Source of the DNA: Ulvibacterium sp.
GTDB taxonomy: Bacteria > Bacteroidota > Bacteroidia > Flavobacteriales > Flavobacteriaceae
Direction: 5' to 3'
Assembly: GCF_028285715.1 (NCBI RefSeq)
Contig: NZ_JANQOO010000020.1
Coordinates: 1-64,000, forward strand
Length of the DNA: 64,000 nt
The notes below the pieces were generated by a model, which worked only from the letters and a program-made list of their open reading frames with translations, was not told where the DNA came from and did not search any database. Of the stretch, positions 1-8,110 are shown piece after piece (position 1 is the stretch's first letter; every line of letters begins with the position of its first letter). Made by a program: the position numbers and the translations under genes.

Positions 1-202
1 CAGGGCTTTCCTAAATAACCAACCAAACTTTAAATTATGAAAAACCAATACTTAAAGTTGTAAGGGAACCACCCCTTACACCAACAAATTTAATACATCA
101 CACTTATGTAATGTAGGGTTTTAACGTACTTTAACTATTCCCTTAACACTTATTGGCATGGTCCGCGGCGAATTGGGAAATCATTAAGAGTAAATCAACG
201 AA
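1..202. other. Left-edge intergenic stretch with hairpin and shared leader/terminator motif
   Basis: No gene is visible. Bases 1-30 (CAGGGC, TTTCCTAA, then ATAACCAACCAA) match the sequence following the hairpin at 62210-62240, so the window seems to start inside a second copy of that element. An 8-bp perfect inverted repeat (TGTAAGGG at 59-66, CCCTTACA at 73-80, six-base loop) follows. A nine-codon frame (37-63) ends in the first stem arm and is too short to call. The hairpin could end hppD transcription on the minus strand, but it lacks a clear T-run. Confidence 0.4.
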
Positions 203-1345
203 CTATAGTGTACCTCTTGATTCCTGCTCCCTTTCTATGGCCTCAAAAAGTGCTTTAAAATTTCCCTTCCCGAACGATTTTGCTCCTTTGCGCTGTATAA
301 TCTCTATGAACATGGTGGGCCTATCCAAAATCGGTTTGGTGAATATCTGTAACAGATAGCCTTCTTCATCCCGGTCTACCAATATCCCCAAGTCGCGTAA
401 AGGGGTCAAATCTTCATCTATTTCTCCAACCCTATCCAGGACATCTTCATAGTAACTTACGGGAACGGTTAAAAATTCCACTCCCCTATTGCGCAGTGAG
501 GTTACGGTTTGGATAATGTTATCGGTAGCCAAGGCCATATGCTGAACGCCCGCCCCATTATAAAACTCGATATATTCCTCTATTTGAGATTTTTTACGAC
601 CATCTGCAGGCTCATTAATTGGAAATTTTATCCTTCCATTGCCATTGCTCATAACCTTGCTCATTAAGGCTGTATACTCCGTGGAGATATCCTTATCATC
701 AAAGGAGACCAACTGGGCAAATCCCATAACCTCGGCATAAAACTTGCACCATTGGTTCATTTCGTTCCAGCCTACGTTTCCTACCATGTGATCTATATAT
801 CGCAAACCCACATCTTTTGGCGAATAATATGGTTTCCAAGGTCTATAACCTGGCATAAATACTCCCTTATAACCTTTCCGTTCCACAAAAACATGGACGG
901 TCTCCCCGTAGGTGTGGATACCGGAAAGTATTACCTGCCCATATTCATCCCTAAGAAGCCTGGGTTCAAAATAGCTATTGGCCCCTCTTTTTACAGTTTC
1001 CCCATAACTCTTGGTAGCATCATCTACCCATAGGGCGATGGCCTTTACACCATCTCCATGAGCGTTGATATGCTTATTTATTTCTCCTCCCGACTTTAGG
1101 GGCGATGTTAGTACCAACCGTATCTTGTCTTGTTGTAGTACATAGGAAACCCTATCCTTTAATCCTGTTTCCAAACCGGCATATGCCAATGGTTGAAAAC
1201 CCCAAGCGGACATGTAATAGTGGGCGGCCTGTTTGGCGTTACCTACATAAAGTTCTACGTAATCAGTCCCCAACAAAGGCAAGAAATCCTGTGCTTCCGG
1301 ATTTTCCTTAGGCAGTTGTAATGAAGTGTTATCTGAAATTGACAT
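203..1345 (-). CDS. hppD: 4-hydroxyphenylpyruvate dioxygenase
   Basis: Non-haem Fe(II) enzyme that converts 4-hydroxyphenylpyruvate to homogentisate in tyrosine degradation, in the cytoplasm. The product is 380 aa, normal for the family. It has two vicinal-oxygen-chelate halves; the C-terminal half carries the metal ligands His in YIDHMVGN, His in GVQHMALAT and Glu in the FIEIIQRKG stretch. I start at ATG 1345 (MSISDNTS) because the longer open frame adds 26 residues (MNPCITRFVK...) foreign to the family. The gene stands alone in this window; homogentisate dioxygenase could lie beyond the left edge. The assignment is secure. Confidence 0.95.
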   Translation of the reverse strand: MSISDNTSLQLPKENPEAQDFLPLLGTDYVELYVGNAKQAAHYYMSAWGFQPLAYAGLETGLKDRVSYVLQQDKIRLVLTSPLKSGGEINKHINAHGDGVKAIALWVDDATKSYGETVKRGANSYFEPRLLRDEYGQVILSGIHTYGETVHVFVERKGYKGVFMPGYRPWKPYYSPKDVGLRYIDHMVGNVGWNEMNQWCKFYAEVMGFAQLVSFDDKDISTEYTALMSKVMSNGNGRIKFPINEPADGRKKSQIEEYIEFYNGAGVQHMALATDNIIQTVTSLRNRGVEFLTVPVSYYEDVLDRVGEIDEDLTPLRDLGILVDRDEEGYLLQIFTKPILDRPTMFIEIIQRKGAKSFGKGNFKALFEAIEREQESRGTL

Positions 1346-1625
1346 GATTCTTTTATTGAATGGATTGAAAATGTTTAATATGATACAAAACTGCTTTACA
1401 AAGCGAGTTATGCACGGGTTCAACCAAGTTAAGTATCCCGTTTACCACATGGCCCTAAGGTGGGAAGTAATATCAATCCTTTTCTTTCTCATTGATTCAA
1501 TAAAGTACTGTTTACAAATATCGGGAAAAAGAAGTAAATACCATGTTAAGGATTCCCCACATTCTATGTGAGGCAACATCCGTGAAGGCTTCGTATCACA
1601 CACTTAAACCCCTACCGCTTACCGA

Positions 1626-3893
1626 TTAGAACCAATGACCCACACTAAAAAAGAAATTCCCGGTATCTCCTTCCGGGGACCAAGAATACATAACTTGTAC
1701 CGGTCCTAAAAAAGATTCCCAACCATAACTAATGCCATACCCCGAAAAACTTGGTTCGGTAAACCATTCGCCCAATCTAAAAATGTCATCATCTACATTG
1801 GCAAAATTCGCGGAAAACATCAAATGGTTTTTCCGGGCAAACTCCCAATCGATTCTGGCATAGGATTTTACAAAACTATTACCGGGCAAGCTCAGAAAAT
1901 CATAGCCGATAAATGGTATAAAATTATTGATCAAATCGGTACCAAACCCTCCGAGTACGAAATCAAAGGTAGTGACATTGGACGTTCCCAATTTAAACCC
2001 TCCTTCGGATTCAATATTCAATGATAGATTTTTTAAAATTGGGAAAGCGCCTCCCAATCTTGCCTGGGCTACCGAAAATTCCTTGAAGTTATCGTTGAAG
2101 TCAGAGGAAAAAATATAAAAATGAAAATCGCCATCAAAAAATAGGCCTTTTGACGGAAAATATTTGTCGTCATAGGTATCCAAGGTAAGTCGGCCAAAAG
2201 CACTGTAAAAATCACTTTTTTCGAAAAAGGTTCTTTCACCGGAGGACCTTACAGCCGTAAGTGCCTCTGTTTGTGGTACATTTCCCAAGGTCCTTGTGCT
2301 ATACTTCAAAAATTTATGCTCTATGCCCGTGGTAAAGGCAAACTCTTCCCTAAGCACGGTCTGCACATAAACTTGATTGGTGACATCTGTAATGTCCAAA
2401 TTAATACTGTTTATATTGGGATCATCCACTACATCAAAATTACCCCTGATCAAATCATAATCTACTTCTTTCTCAAATGCATTGAATCTTGAGTTGATTC
2501 CAAAACTCCAGTAGGTCCCTTTGTCCACGTAGTACTGAAAGTTGTACCTCACATTATCCCCTAGAATCAAATCGAACGAGGCAAGGTCATCCTTAGTCAA
2601 AAGCCTTTTTTTTGTCAGATTGATTATTGCGGCACTCTTATAAAGGTCATCATAATGTGCTCCGAGACGCAGCAGGGTCCTGTTCGGATTTTCATCTAAA
2701 TTCAGTATAAGATCTTCCCCAATGCCATTGGAAGTAAGCCGATAATGTATCGTTTTAAAATTTCCCGTGGCGGATAGATTACCAATCCCCTGTTGGAATT
2801 TTTCGAACTTTAGTTCTTCTCCAAGGTCAAATCTTAATTTCCCCTTTACGTAACCCCTTGAATAGTTGTCGTTGTCACCAGATATGACCAGTCTGTTCAC
2901 AATGAGTTTGTCATTGAGTCCTATTGGATTTATCGTCGTTTTGGAACTGTTTTGATTCATGGAAAGTTTCTTTAGTTCCGCAAACTTTTCTAGAGCGGCA
3001 ATCTCGCCGTTCTCCAAAATATTTTCCCTTTCATTAAAATCGATCACGGAGAAGTTTTCCATCTCAGGTTTTATATAGATATCGGTCCTTTCGGATTTCT
3101 CGCCCATATCCCTTACGGTCCTGAAATTGTTTATCTGCAAAAGGATTTCCGTAGCGGAAAGCAATTCTTCCCTATCGGACAGGCCATGTTGGACATCTAC
3201 TCCAATAATGACATCGGCCCCCATGCTCCTTACCTCATCAATCGGGTAATTGTTAACTACACCTCCGTCTATCAATATCATGTCATCAACCGTTGTAGGT
3301 TCAAAAAGTGAAGGTAAGGCACCACTTGCCATAACGGCTTCTGGCAAATATCCTTTGTTGAGTAATACTTCTTCCCCGGTTTCGGCATTGGTAGCTATAC
3401 ATAGGAACGGAATGGGCAATTTGGAAAAATCCTTTACATCCCTTACATGGTACAATAACCTTACCAATTCGTTGTAGATATTCTGTCCGCCCGAATATGC
3501 CGGAGGTACGGAGATTTTGAAATTATTGAAAGGTAAGGTTATGGCATATCTTTCCGAATCTTCCTTCTCATAAAAAGTCTTGGCATCCCTAGGAAGATTG
3601 TCCTGAATCAAGTTAGTAAAGTCGATTGCCCTAAAAATCGAGTCCAGTTCAACCGCCGAATACCCTGCGGCGTATAGGGCTCCTACAATGGCCCCCATAC
3701 TAGTACCGCCGATGTAATCCACTTCCACTCCGGCTTCCTCTATTACCTTTAATGCCCCTATGTGTGCCATACCCTTGGCGCCCCCACCACTGAGCACAAC
3801 ACCCACCTTCACTTTTTCCTTAGCTGAATCTTGGGCCGTTAGGATGAGGGAGAATAAAAAAGTAAATATGATTGGAATACGTCTTGGCATCAT
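1626..3893 (-). CDS. Patatin-like phospholipase fused to an outer-membrane barrel
   Basis: The product is 755 aa, starting MMPRRIPIIF at ATG 3893 (ATG 3890 is equally possible), with an N-terminal signal peptide ending near LTAQD. The patatin domain shows the oxyanion loop GGGAKG (about residue 36), the nucleophile motif GTSMGA (about 63) and the catalytic Asp in LIDGGVVNNYP (about 209). This Ser/Asp dyad hydrolyses acyl esters. After a POTRA-like linker, the last 350 residues are rich in aromatic beta strands and end in FSVGHWF, as in Omp85/surface-antigen barrels. This is the RssA-barrel (PlpD-like) architecture. It lies 20 bases downstream of uvrC and is probably cotranscribed. Substrate unknown. 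Confidence 0.88.
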   Translation of the reverse strand: MMPRRIPIIFTFLFSLILTAQDSAKEKVKVGVVLSGGGAKGMAHIGALKVIEEAGVEVDYIGGTSMGAIVGALYAAGYSAVELDSIFRAIDFTNLIQDNLPRDAKTFYEKEDSERYAITLPFNNFKISVPPAYSGGQNIYNELVRLLYHVRDVKDFSKLPIPFLCIATNAETGEEVLLNKGYLPEAVMASGALPSLFEPTTVDDMILIDGGVVNNYPIDEVRSMGADVIIGVDVQHGLSDREELLSATEILLQINNFRTVRDMGEKSERTDIYIKPEMENFSVIDFNERENILENGEIAALEKFAELKKLSMNQNSSKTTINPIGLNDKLIVNRLVISGDNDNYSRGYVKGKLRFDLGEELKFEKFQQGIGNLSATGNFKTIHYRLTSNGIGEDLILNLDENPNRTLLRLGAHYDDLYKSAAIINLTKKRLLTKDDLASFDLILGDNVRYNFQYYVDKGTYWSFGINSRFNAFEKEVDYDLIRGNFDVVDDPNINSINLDITDVTNQVYVQTVLREEFAFTTGIEHKFLKYSTRTLGNVPQTEALTAVRSSGERTFFEKSDFYSAFGRLTLDTYDDKYFPSKGLFFDGDFHFYIFSSDFNDNFKEFSVAQARLGGAFPILKNLSLNIESEGGFKLGTSNVTTFDFVLGGFGTDLINNFIPFIGYDFLSLPGNSFVKSYARIDWEFARKNHLMFSANFANVDDDIFRLGEWFTEPSFSGYGISYGWESFLGPVQVMYSWSPEGDTGNFFFSVGHWF

Positions 3894-3913
3894 TTTACGT
3901 TGGTTGCCCCATA

Positions 3914-5701
3914 TCAATGAAATGATTCATAAATCTTTTTAGCCTTGGCCATTCCCACGGTCTCTGCCAGGTTATCAATTGTGGCTTCCTTTATACGTTT
4001 TACCGATTTAAAGCTCCTTAATAACTCTTGTGCGGTCTTTTCTCCAATACCTTCAATACTCACAAGTTCAGAATTGATAGCTGATTTACTCCGTTTCTTT
4101 CTGTGAAAGGTAATTCCAAATCGGTGAGCCTCGTTTCTAAGTTGCTGGATAATCCGGAGGCTTTCCGATTTTTTGTCCAAATAGAGCGGAACGGAATCTT
4201 CGGGGAAATAGATTTCCTCCAAGCGCTTGGCTATACCGATTATAGCTACTTTCCCTCTAAGGTTCAAAGCATCCAAACTTTTTAGAGCGGAGGATAACTG
4301 TCCTTTTCCGCCATCTATGATGATTAATTGAGGTAATTGGGCTTCTTCCGCCAACAGTCTTTTATACCTTCTATATACCACTTCTTCCATTGAGGCAAAA
4401 TCATCCGGGCCTGTTACGGTTTTGATATTGTAATGTCTATATTCCTTTTTGGACGGTTTGCCATTTCTAAAAACCACACAGGCCGCGACCGGGTTACTTC
4501 CTTGAATATTGCTATTATCAAAACACTCTATATGCCTAGGTTCATTGGACAGTCTAAGGTCTTTTTGCATTTGTGCCATAATCCGGTTCGTATGCCGGTC
4601 TGGATCCAATATCTTAATTTGCTTAAACCTTTCCTGTCTAAAAAATTTGGCATTCCGTTCCGATAGTTCTAGAATTTTCCGCTTGTCACCGAGTTTGGGA
4701 ATCGTCACCTTCAATTGCGGTTCAACAATTACCTCGAACGGGAGGTACAATTCCTTCGATTCGGATTTGAATCTTTGTCGTATTTCCACTATGGCCAATT
4801 GTAAAAGATCTTCATCCTTTTCATTAAGTTTCTTTTTTAGTTCCATCGTATGGGACCTTACTATAGATCCATGGGAGAGCTGTAAAAAATTAACATAACC
4901 ATAGGCCTCATCCGAAATAATGGAAAACACATCCACATTGTTGATTTTAGGATTTACTATGGTGGATTTCACCTGATAATTTTCCAATACTTGGACTTTA
5001 TCCTTAATGCGTTGTGCCTCCTCGAATTTCATGTCATCCGCCAAGGCCTTCATCCGTTTTTTGAAATATTGGATGGAGGATTTAAAATTTCCTTTTATAA
5101 TCTCTCGAATATCATCCATCTGTCGGTGGTATTCATCTGCAGTTTGCAATCCTATACAAGGTCCTTTGCAATTGCCCAAATGATATTCCAAGCACAGTTT
5201 GTACTTCCCTGCCGCTATCTTTTCCTCAGAAAGGTCATAGTTACAGGTGCGCAAAGGATAAACACTTTTAACGAGGTCCAATAATGTCCGTACAGTGCCC
5301 ATGCTCGTATATGGACCATAATATTCCGACCCGTCCTTGATAAGTTTTCTTGTGGGAAATATTCTTGGAAAACGCTCTTTTTTGATACATATCCAAGGAT
5401 AGGACTTGTCGTCCCTGAGCATTACATTGTACCGAGGTCTGTACTTTTTTATAAGGTTGTTCTCCAATAATAGGGCATCCGATTCCGTGGGTACGACTAT
5501 GTGCTTTATCCGGTTTATTTTCTTTACCATCACCCGGGTCTTTCCATATTCGTGGTTCTTGGCAAAATAAGAGGTAACTCGCTTTTTTAGATTTTTTGCC
5601 TTTCCCACATAAAGCATTTTCTCATCAGAATCAAAAAACTGATAAACACCGGGATTATCAGGAAGGGTGCTTAGCTGTATTTGAATGGGTACTTGGGGCA
5701 T
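3914..5701 (-). CDS. uvrC: Excinuclease ABC subunit C
   Basis: UvrC makes both incisions around bulky DNA lesions with UvrA and UvrB in nucleotide excision repair. At 595 aa it is full length. The N-terminal GIY-YIG nuclease is seen as PGVY...MLYVGKAKNL (residues 17-38), the UVR domain around 205-240 (FEEAQRIKDK), the RNase H-like second nuclease with HIECFDNSNIQGS and LIIIDGGKGQ, and the helix-hairpin-helix tail SIEGIGEKTAQELL. A possible -7 element TAACTTTG lies at 5730-5737 on the minus strand, about 28 bases before the start. The patatin gene follows closely. Confidence 0.97.
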   Translation of the reverse strand: MPQVPIQIQLSTLPDNPGVYQFFDSDEKMLYVGKAKNLKKRVTSYFAKNHEYGKTRVMVKKINRIKHIVVPTESDALLLENNLIKKYRPRYNVMLRDDKSYPWICIKKERFPRIFPTRKLIKDGSEYYGPYTSMGTVRTLLDLVKSVYPLRTCNYDLSEEKIAAGKYKLCLEYHLGNCKGPCIGLQTADEYHRQMDDIREIIKGNFKSSIQYFKKRMKALADDMKFEEAQRIKDKVQVLENYQVKSTIVNPKINNVDVFSIISDEAYGYVNFLQLSHGSIVRSHTMELKKKLNEKDEDLLQLAIVEIRQRFKSESKELYLPFEVIVEPQLKVTIPKLGDKRKILELSERNAKFFRQERFKQIKILDPDRHTNRIMAQMQKDLRLSNEPRHIECFDNSNIQGSNPVAACVVFRNGKPSKKEYRHYNIKTVTGPDDFASMEEVVYRRYKRLLAEEAQLPQLIIIDGGKGQLSSALKSLDALNLRGKVAIIGIAKRLEEIYFPEDSVPLYLDKKSESLRIIQQLRNEAHRFGITFHRKKRSKSAINSELVSIEGIGEKTAQELLRSFKSVKRIKEATIDNLAETVGMAKAKKIYESFH

Positions 5702-6098
5702 ATTTTGAAGTGGAATCGCGTTTCTTAGACAAAGTTAAATTACTTTGTTTTATTGAAAGGCAGGGGAGTTTTTATTTTTTTAACGCATATTGAGGCGTTC
5801 GCCTTTAAGTAAAGTTTATTCCTAGAGAAATTTTTTACAAAGAAAGATTTTGGAGGCAGAAATGATTCATAAACAATATTCTACACGGCATTTTACGACA
5901 TTTATAATCAGTAATCCTTATGTAAGTATTTAATTTTCAATTATTTACATTGAATTTCTGTTTAACTTAAAATTATAATAGCTTTATTAAAATGTTAAAA
6001 ATTGCCTAAAAATGTGCATTTCATCGATAAAAAAGAGCATTTAGTGGGGGCAATACGTTTTTTTTTCGCTACATTTAAAGCATAAAATCAATGAATGC
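5702..6098. other. AT-rich intergenic region between divergent uvrC and 5-FCL
   Basis: About 400 bases with no supported gene. It holds the uvrC promoter region near 5730-5760 and, on the plus strand, TACATTTA around 6070, which resembles a -7 element for the downstream small ORF and 5-FCL gene. No palindrome stood out. Confidence 0.4.
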
Positions 6099-6185
6099 AT
6101 GGACAGTTATCTTATCACTTTGGGCACCTACTTAATATTGATGCTTTTTTTTAAGGTCTATTTTGCGGTAGCAGCAAAGGATTGA
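6099..6185 (+). CDS. Possible 28-aa single-span membrane peptide
   Basis: Unrecognised. ATG 6099 opens a 28-codon frame beginning MDSYLITLGT and continuing into LILMLFFKVYFAVAA, one uninterrupted hydrophobic stretch long enough to span the membrane, ending in AKD. It lies 42 bases upstream of the 5-FCL gene on the same strand and behind a plausible -7 element, so it could be the first gene of that transcript. Length alone does not exclude chance. A competing ATG at 6091 opens a 14-codon frame. Confidence 0.3.
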   Translation: MDSYLITLGTYLILMLFFKVYFAVAAKD

Positions 6186-6227
6186 CCCCTCTTTCTCACC
6201 CTCTCGTAGAAATCTTAATCAACCCCA

Positions 6228-6797
6228 ATGTTGAAAAAAGATTTACGAAAGCAATACTCCAAATTAAGGGAAGAGATTTCCGTACCATCGCTAATTAATT
6301 CCAGCTTACATATTACCAACAGGCTTTTACAACTCCCCATATGGTCCTTTGATTATTATCATATTTTTCTGTCCATTGCGCAGAAAAAAGAAATTGATAC
6401 CTCCTTTACGCTTTCCATTCTTCAGGGAAGAAATAAAAATGTTGTAGTTCCCAAAGTAGACTCCAATAATAGACTTTTAAATTGCTTATTGTCCGATAAT
6501 ACAAAACTTAAAAAAAGCGTTTGGCAGATTCCCGAACCCGTAAAATGCAAAGAAGTTGCTTCACAATTAATCGATGTTGTTTTTATTCCGCTGTTGGCCT
6601 TTGATGTCCAAGGAAACAGAGTAGGGTACGGAAAGGGATTTTATGACAGATTTTTGAAGGAGTGCCGATCGGATATTATAAAAGTGGGGGTTTCTTTATT
6701 CGAAGCAGAAAAAAGCATTACCGATATTAGTGCCGAGGATATTCCCTTGAACTATTGTGTAACCCCGGAAGAAATCTACACATTTTCTCCTTCCTGA
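6228..6797 (+). CDS. 5-formyltetrahydrofolate cyclo-ligase
   Basis: ATP-dependent enzyme that recycles 5-formyltetrahydrofolate to 5,10-methenyltetrahydrofolate in folate metabolism (5-FCL/YgfA family). At 189 aa it has the usual length. It starts with the basic helix MLKKDLRKQYSKLR typical of the family and carries the signature GNRVGYGKGFYDRFL near residue 140, the phosphate-binding loop, followed by the conserved SLFEAE segment. Its last 22 bases overlap the 3' end of lspA on the opposite strand. Confidence 0.93.
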   Translation: MLKKDLRKQYSKLREEISVPSLINSSLHITNRLLQLPIWSFDYYHIFLSIAQKKEIDTSFTLSILQGRNKNVVVPKVDSNNRLLNCLLSDNTKLKKSVWQIPEPVKCKEVASQLIDVVFIPLLAFDVQGNRVGYGKGFYDRFLKECRSDIIKVGVSLFEAEKSITDISAEDIPLNYCVTPEEIYTFSPS

Positions 6798-7438
6798 TTT
6801 GTTTCGGCAGGTGTTCTCACATCTTCTTTTTTTCCGAAGGCCTTTTTGTTAAAGACCAATAATATTCCCACACCCGTGCTTATAGCCGTATCGGCAACGT
6901 TGAATACGGGTTCAAAGAAGCGAAAGTTGTTTCCCCCAAAATAGGGTACCCATTCGGGCCAAGTAGCATCAATCATTGGAAAATACAGCATGTCCACTAC
7001 CTTGCCATAGAAAAGACTTCCATAGGGTTCATCGGAAAACATAGTGGCTACCTGTCCGGTACTATCGTTAAATAACATGCCATAGAAAACAGAATCGATG
7101 ATATTTCCCAAAGCTCCGGCAAAAATTAGGGAAACTGCTAAAATCAAGGTTCTGGAAGAGTTCTTTAATATAGTATCGTAAAGCCAATATCCTATTCCTG
7201 CTACGGCAAATAATCTAAAAATTGTTAAGATCAATTTTCCTATGGATTCGGAAATCGGTAAAAAATCACTCAACTTTGCCCCCCAGGCCGCTCCGGAATT
7301 TTCTATGAACAATATTTTAAACCAACTAAGAACATCTACAGATTCTCCAAGTACAAAATGAGTTTTGATATATATCTTGCTAAGCTGATCTATAATCAGA
7401 ACTATCAATATAAGTAAGACAGATTTCTTTAAGCCCAT
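6776..7438 (-). CDS. lspA: Lipoprotein signal peptidase (signal peptidase II)
   Basis: Inner-membrane aspartyl protease that cleaves prolipoproteins before the lipidated cysteine. The 220-aa form is longer than the roughly 165 aa of E. coli because of an insertion between the catalytic segments, which is usual in Bacteroidota. The catalytic aspartates are visible in ALGNIIDSVFYG and FNVADTAIS, and the NSGAAWG motif precedes them. Four hydrophobic segments are present. The many lipoproteins in this window would be its substrates. A minus-strand TATTTTTG at 7463-7470 could be its -7 element. Confidence 0.95.
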   Translation of the reverse strand: MGLKKSVLLILIVLIIDQLSKIYIKTHFVLGESVDVLSWFKILFIENSGAAWGAKLSDFLPISESIGKLILTIFRLFAVAGIGYWLYDTILKNSSRTLILAVSLIFAGALGNIIDSVFYGMLFNDSTGQVATMFSDEPYGSLFYGKVVDMLYFPMIDATWPEWVPYFGGNNFRFFEPVFNVADTAISTGVGILLVFNKKAFGKKEDVRTPAETNQEGENV

Positions 7439-7661
7439 TGATTATAGTGCTGTTAGAGTGGGCAAAAATAGTTATATTATTTGGTTTTCCTCAGATAGAT
7501 ATCTCCTGTTATCCTGCTTATTTGCCATTTGTTGTTTCAAGTGATTTTCCAAAACTAATTTGTTGTCAACTTTTATTTGAAAAGAGAGCAAAAAAACGAA
7601 ATGCAAACGGTCGAGAAGTTCGATTAAATCCGAAATACGGCGTTATCTCCACCCTAAAACC

Positions 7662-7696
7662 AAAAAACCCATGGTATCCAATGAAAACCATGGGTT
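7662..7696 (-). terminator. Rho-independent terminator of the ileS/DksA-like unit
   Basis: A perfect 10-bp inverted repeat (AACCCATGGT at 7666-7675 and ACCATGGGTT at 7687-7696, 11-base loop) is followed on the minus strand by six T residues. It lies 27 bases beyond the stop of the DksA-like gene. Confidence 0.85.
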
Positions 7697-7722
7697 AATT
7701 TTGTTTCCTCGTAACGGATTGA

Positions 7723-8106
7723 TTATTTCTGCATGTTCTTGGCCTCTATACTCAAGGTAGCATGGGGCACAAGTTTTAATCTTTCCTTATTGATAAGCTT
7801 ACCCGTTACCCTGCATATCCCATAGGTTTTGTTTTCAATGCGTAAAAGGGCATTTTTTAGGTCCCGGATAAACTTTTCCTGTCTAATGGCCAATTGGGTG
7901 TTGGCCTCTTTGCTCATAGTCTGCGAACCTTCTTCAAAAGCCTTAAAGGTCGGTGAGGTGTCATCCGTACCATTGTCACCATCGTTCATATATGAACTCT
8001 TTAAAAGATCTAAATGGCTTTTGGCCTTCTCTATTTTTTCCTCTATAAGTGCTTTGAATTCTGCCAAGTCCTTATCGGAATACCTAACTTTTAAATCTTG
8101 TGCCAT
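7723..8106 (-). CDS. DksA/TraR-family protein
   Basis: Small coiled-coil protein of the DksA/TraR family, whose members bind the secondary channel of RNA polymerase. The 127-aa product starting MAQDLKVRYS has a helical coiled-coil region and the C-terminal finger region YGICRVTGKLINKERLKLVP. Only one of the four zinc-ligand cysteines of classical DksA is present, which I understand to be common in Bacteroidota homologues. I prefer ATG 8106, four bases after the ileS stop, over ATG 8124, which would overlap ileS. It is almost certainly cotranscribed with ileS and ends at the terminator at 7662-7696. Confidence 0.85.
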   Translation of the reverse strand: MAQDLKVRYSDKDLAEFKALIEEKIEKAKSHLDLLKSSYMNDGDNGTDDTSPTFKAFEEGSQTMSKEANTQLAIRQEKFIRDLKNALLRIENKTYGICRVTGKLINKERLKLVPHATLSIEAKNMQK

Positions 8107-8110
8107 ATCC

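Noticed and set aside
37-63. Nine-codon leader peptide before a hairpin at the left edge, possible attenuator
   Set aside because: No downstream gene on that strand in the window and no repeated codon type to suggest attenuation.
7438-7698. 86-codon plus-strand frame beside lspA
   Set aside because: It covers the lspA promoter and the terminator at 7662-7696; no motif or ribosome-binding site.
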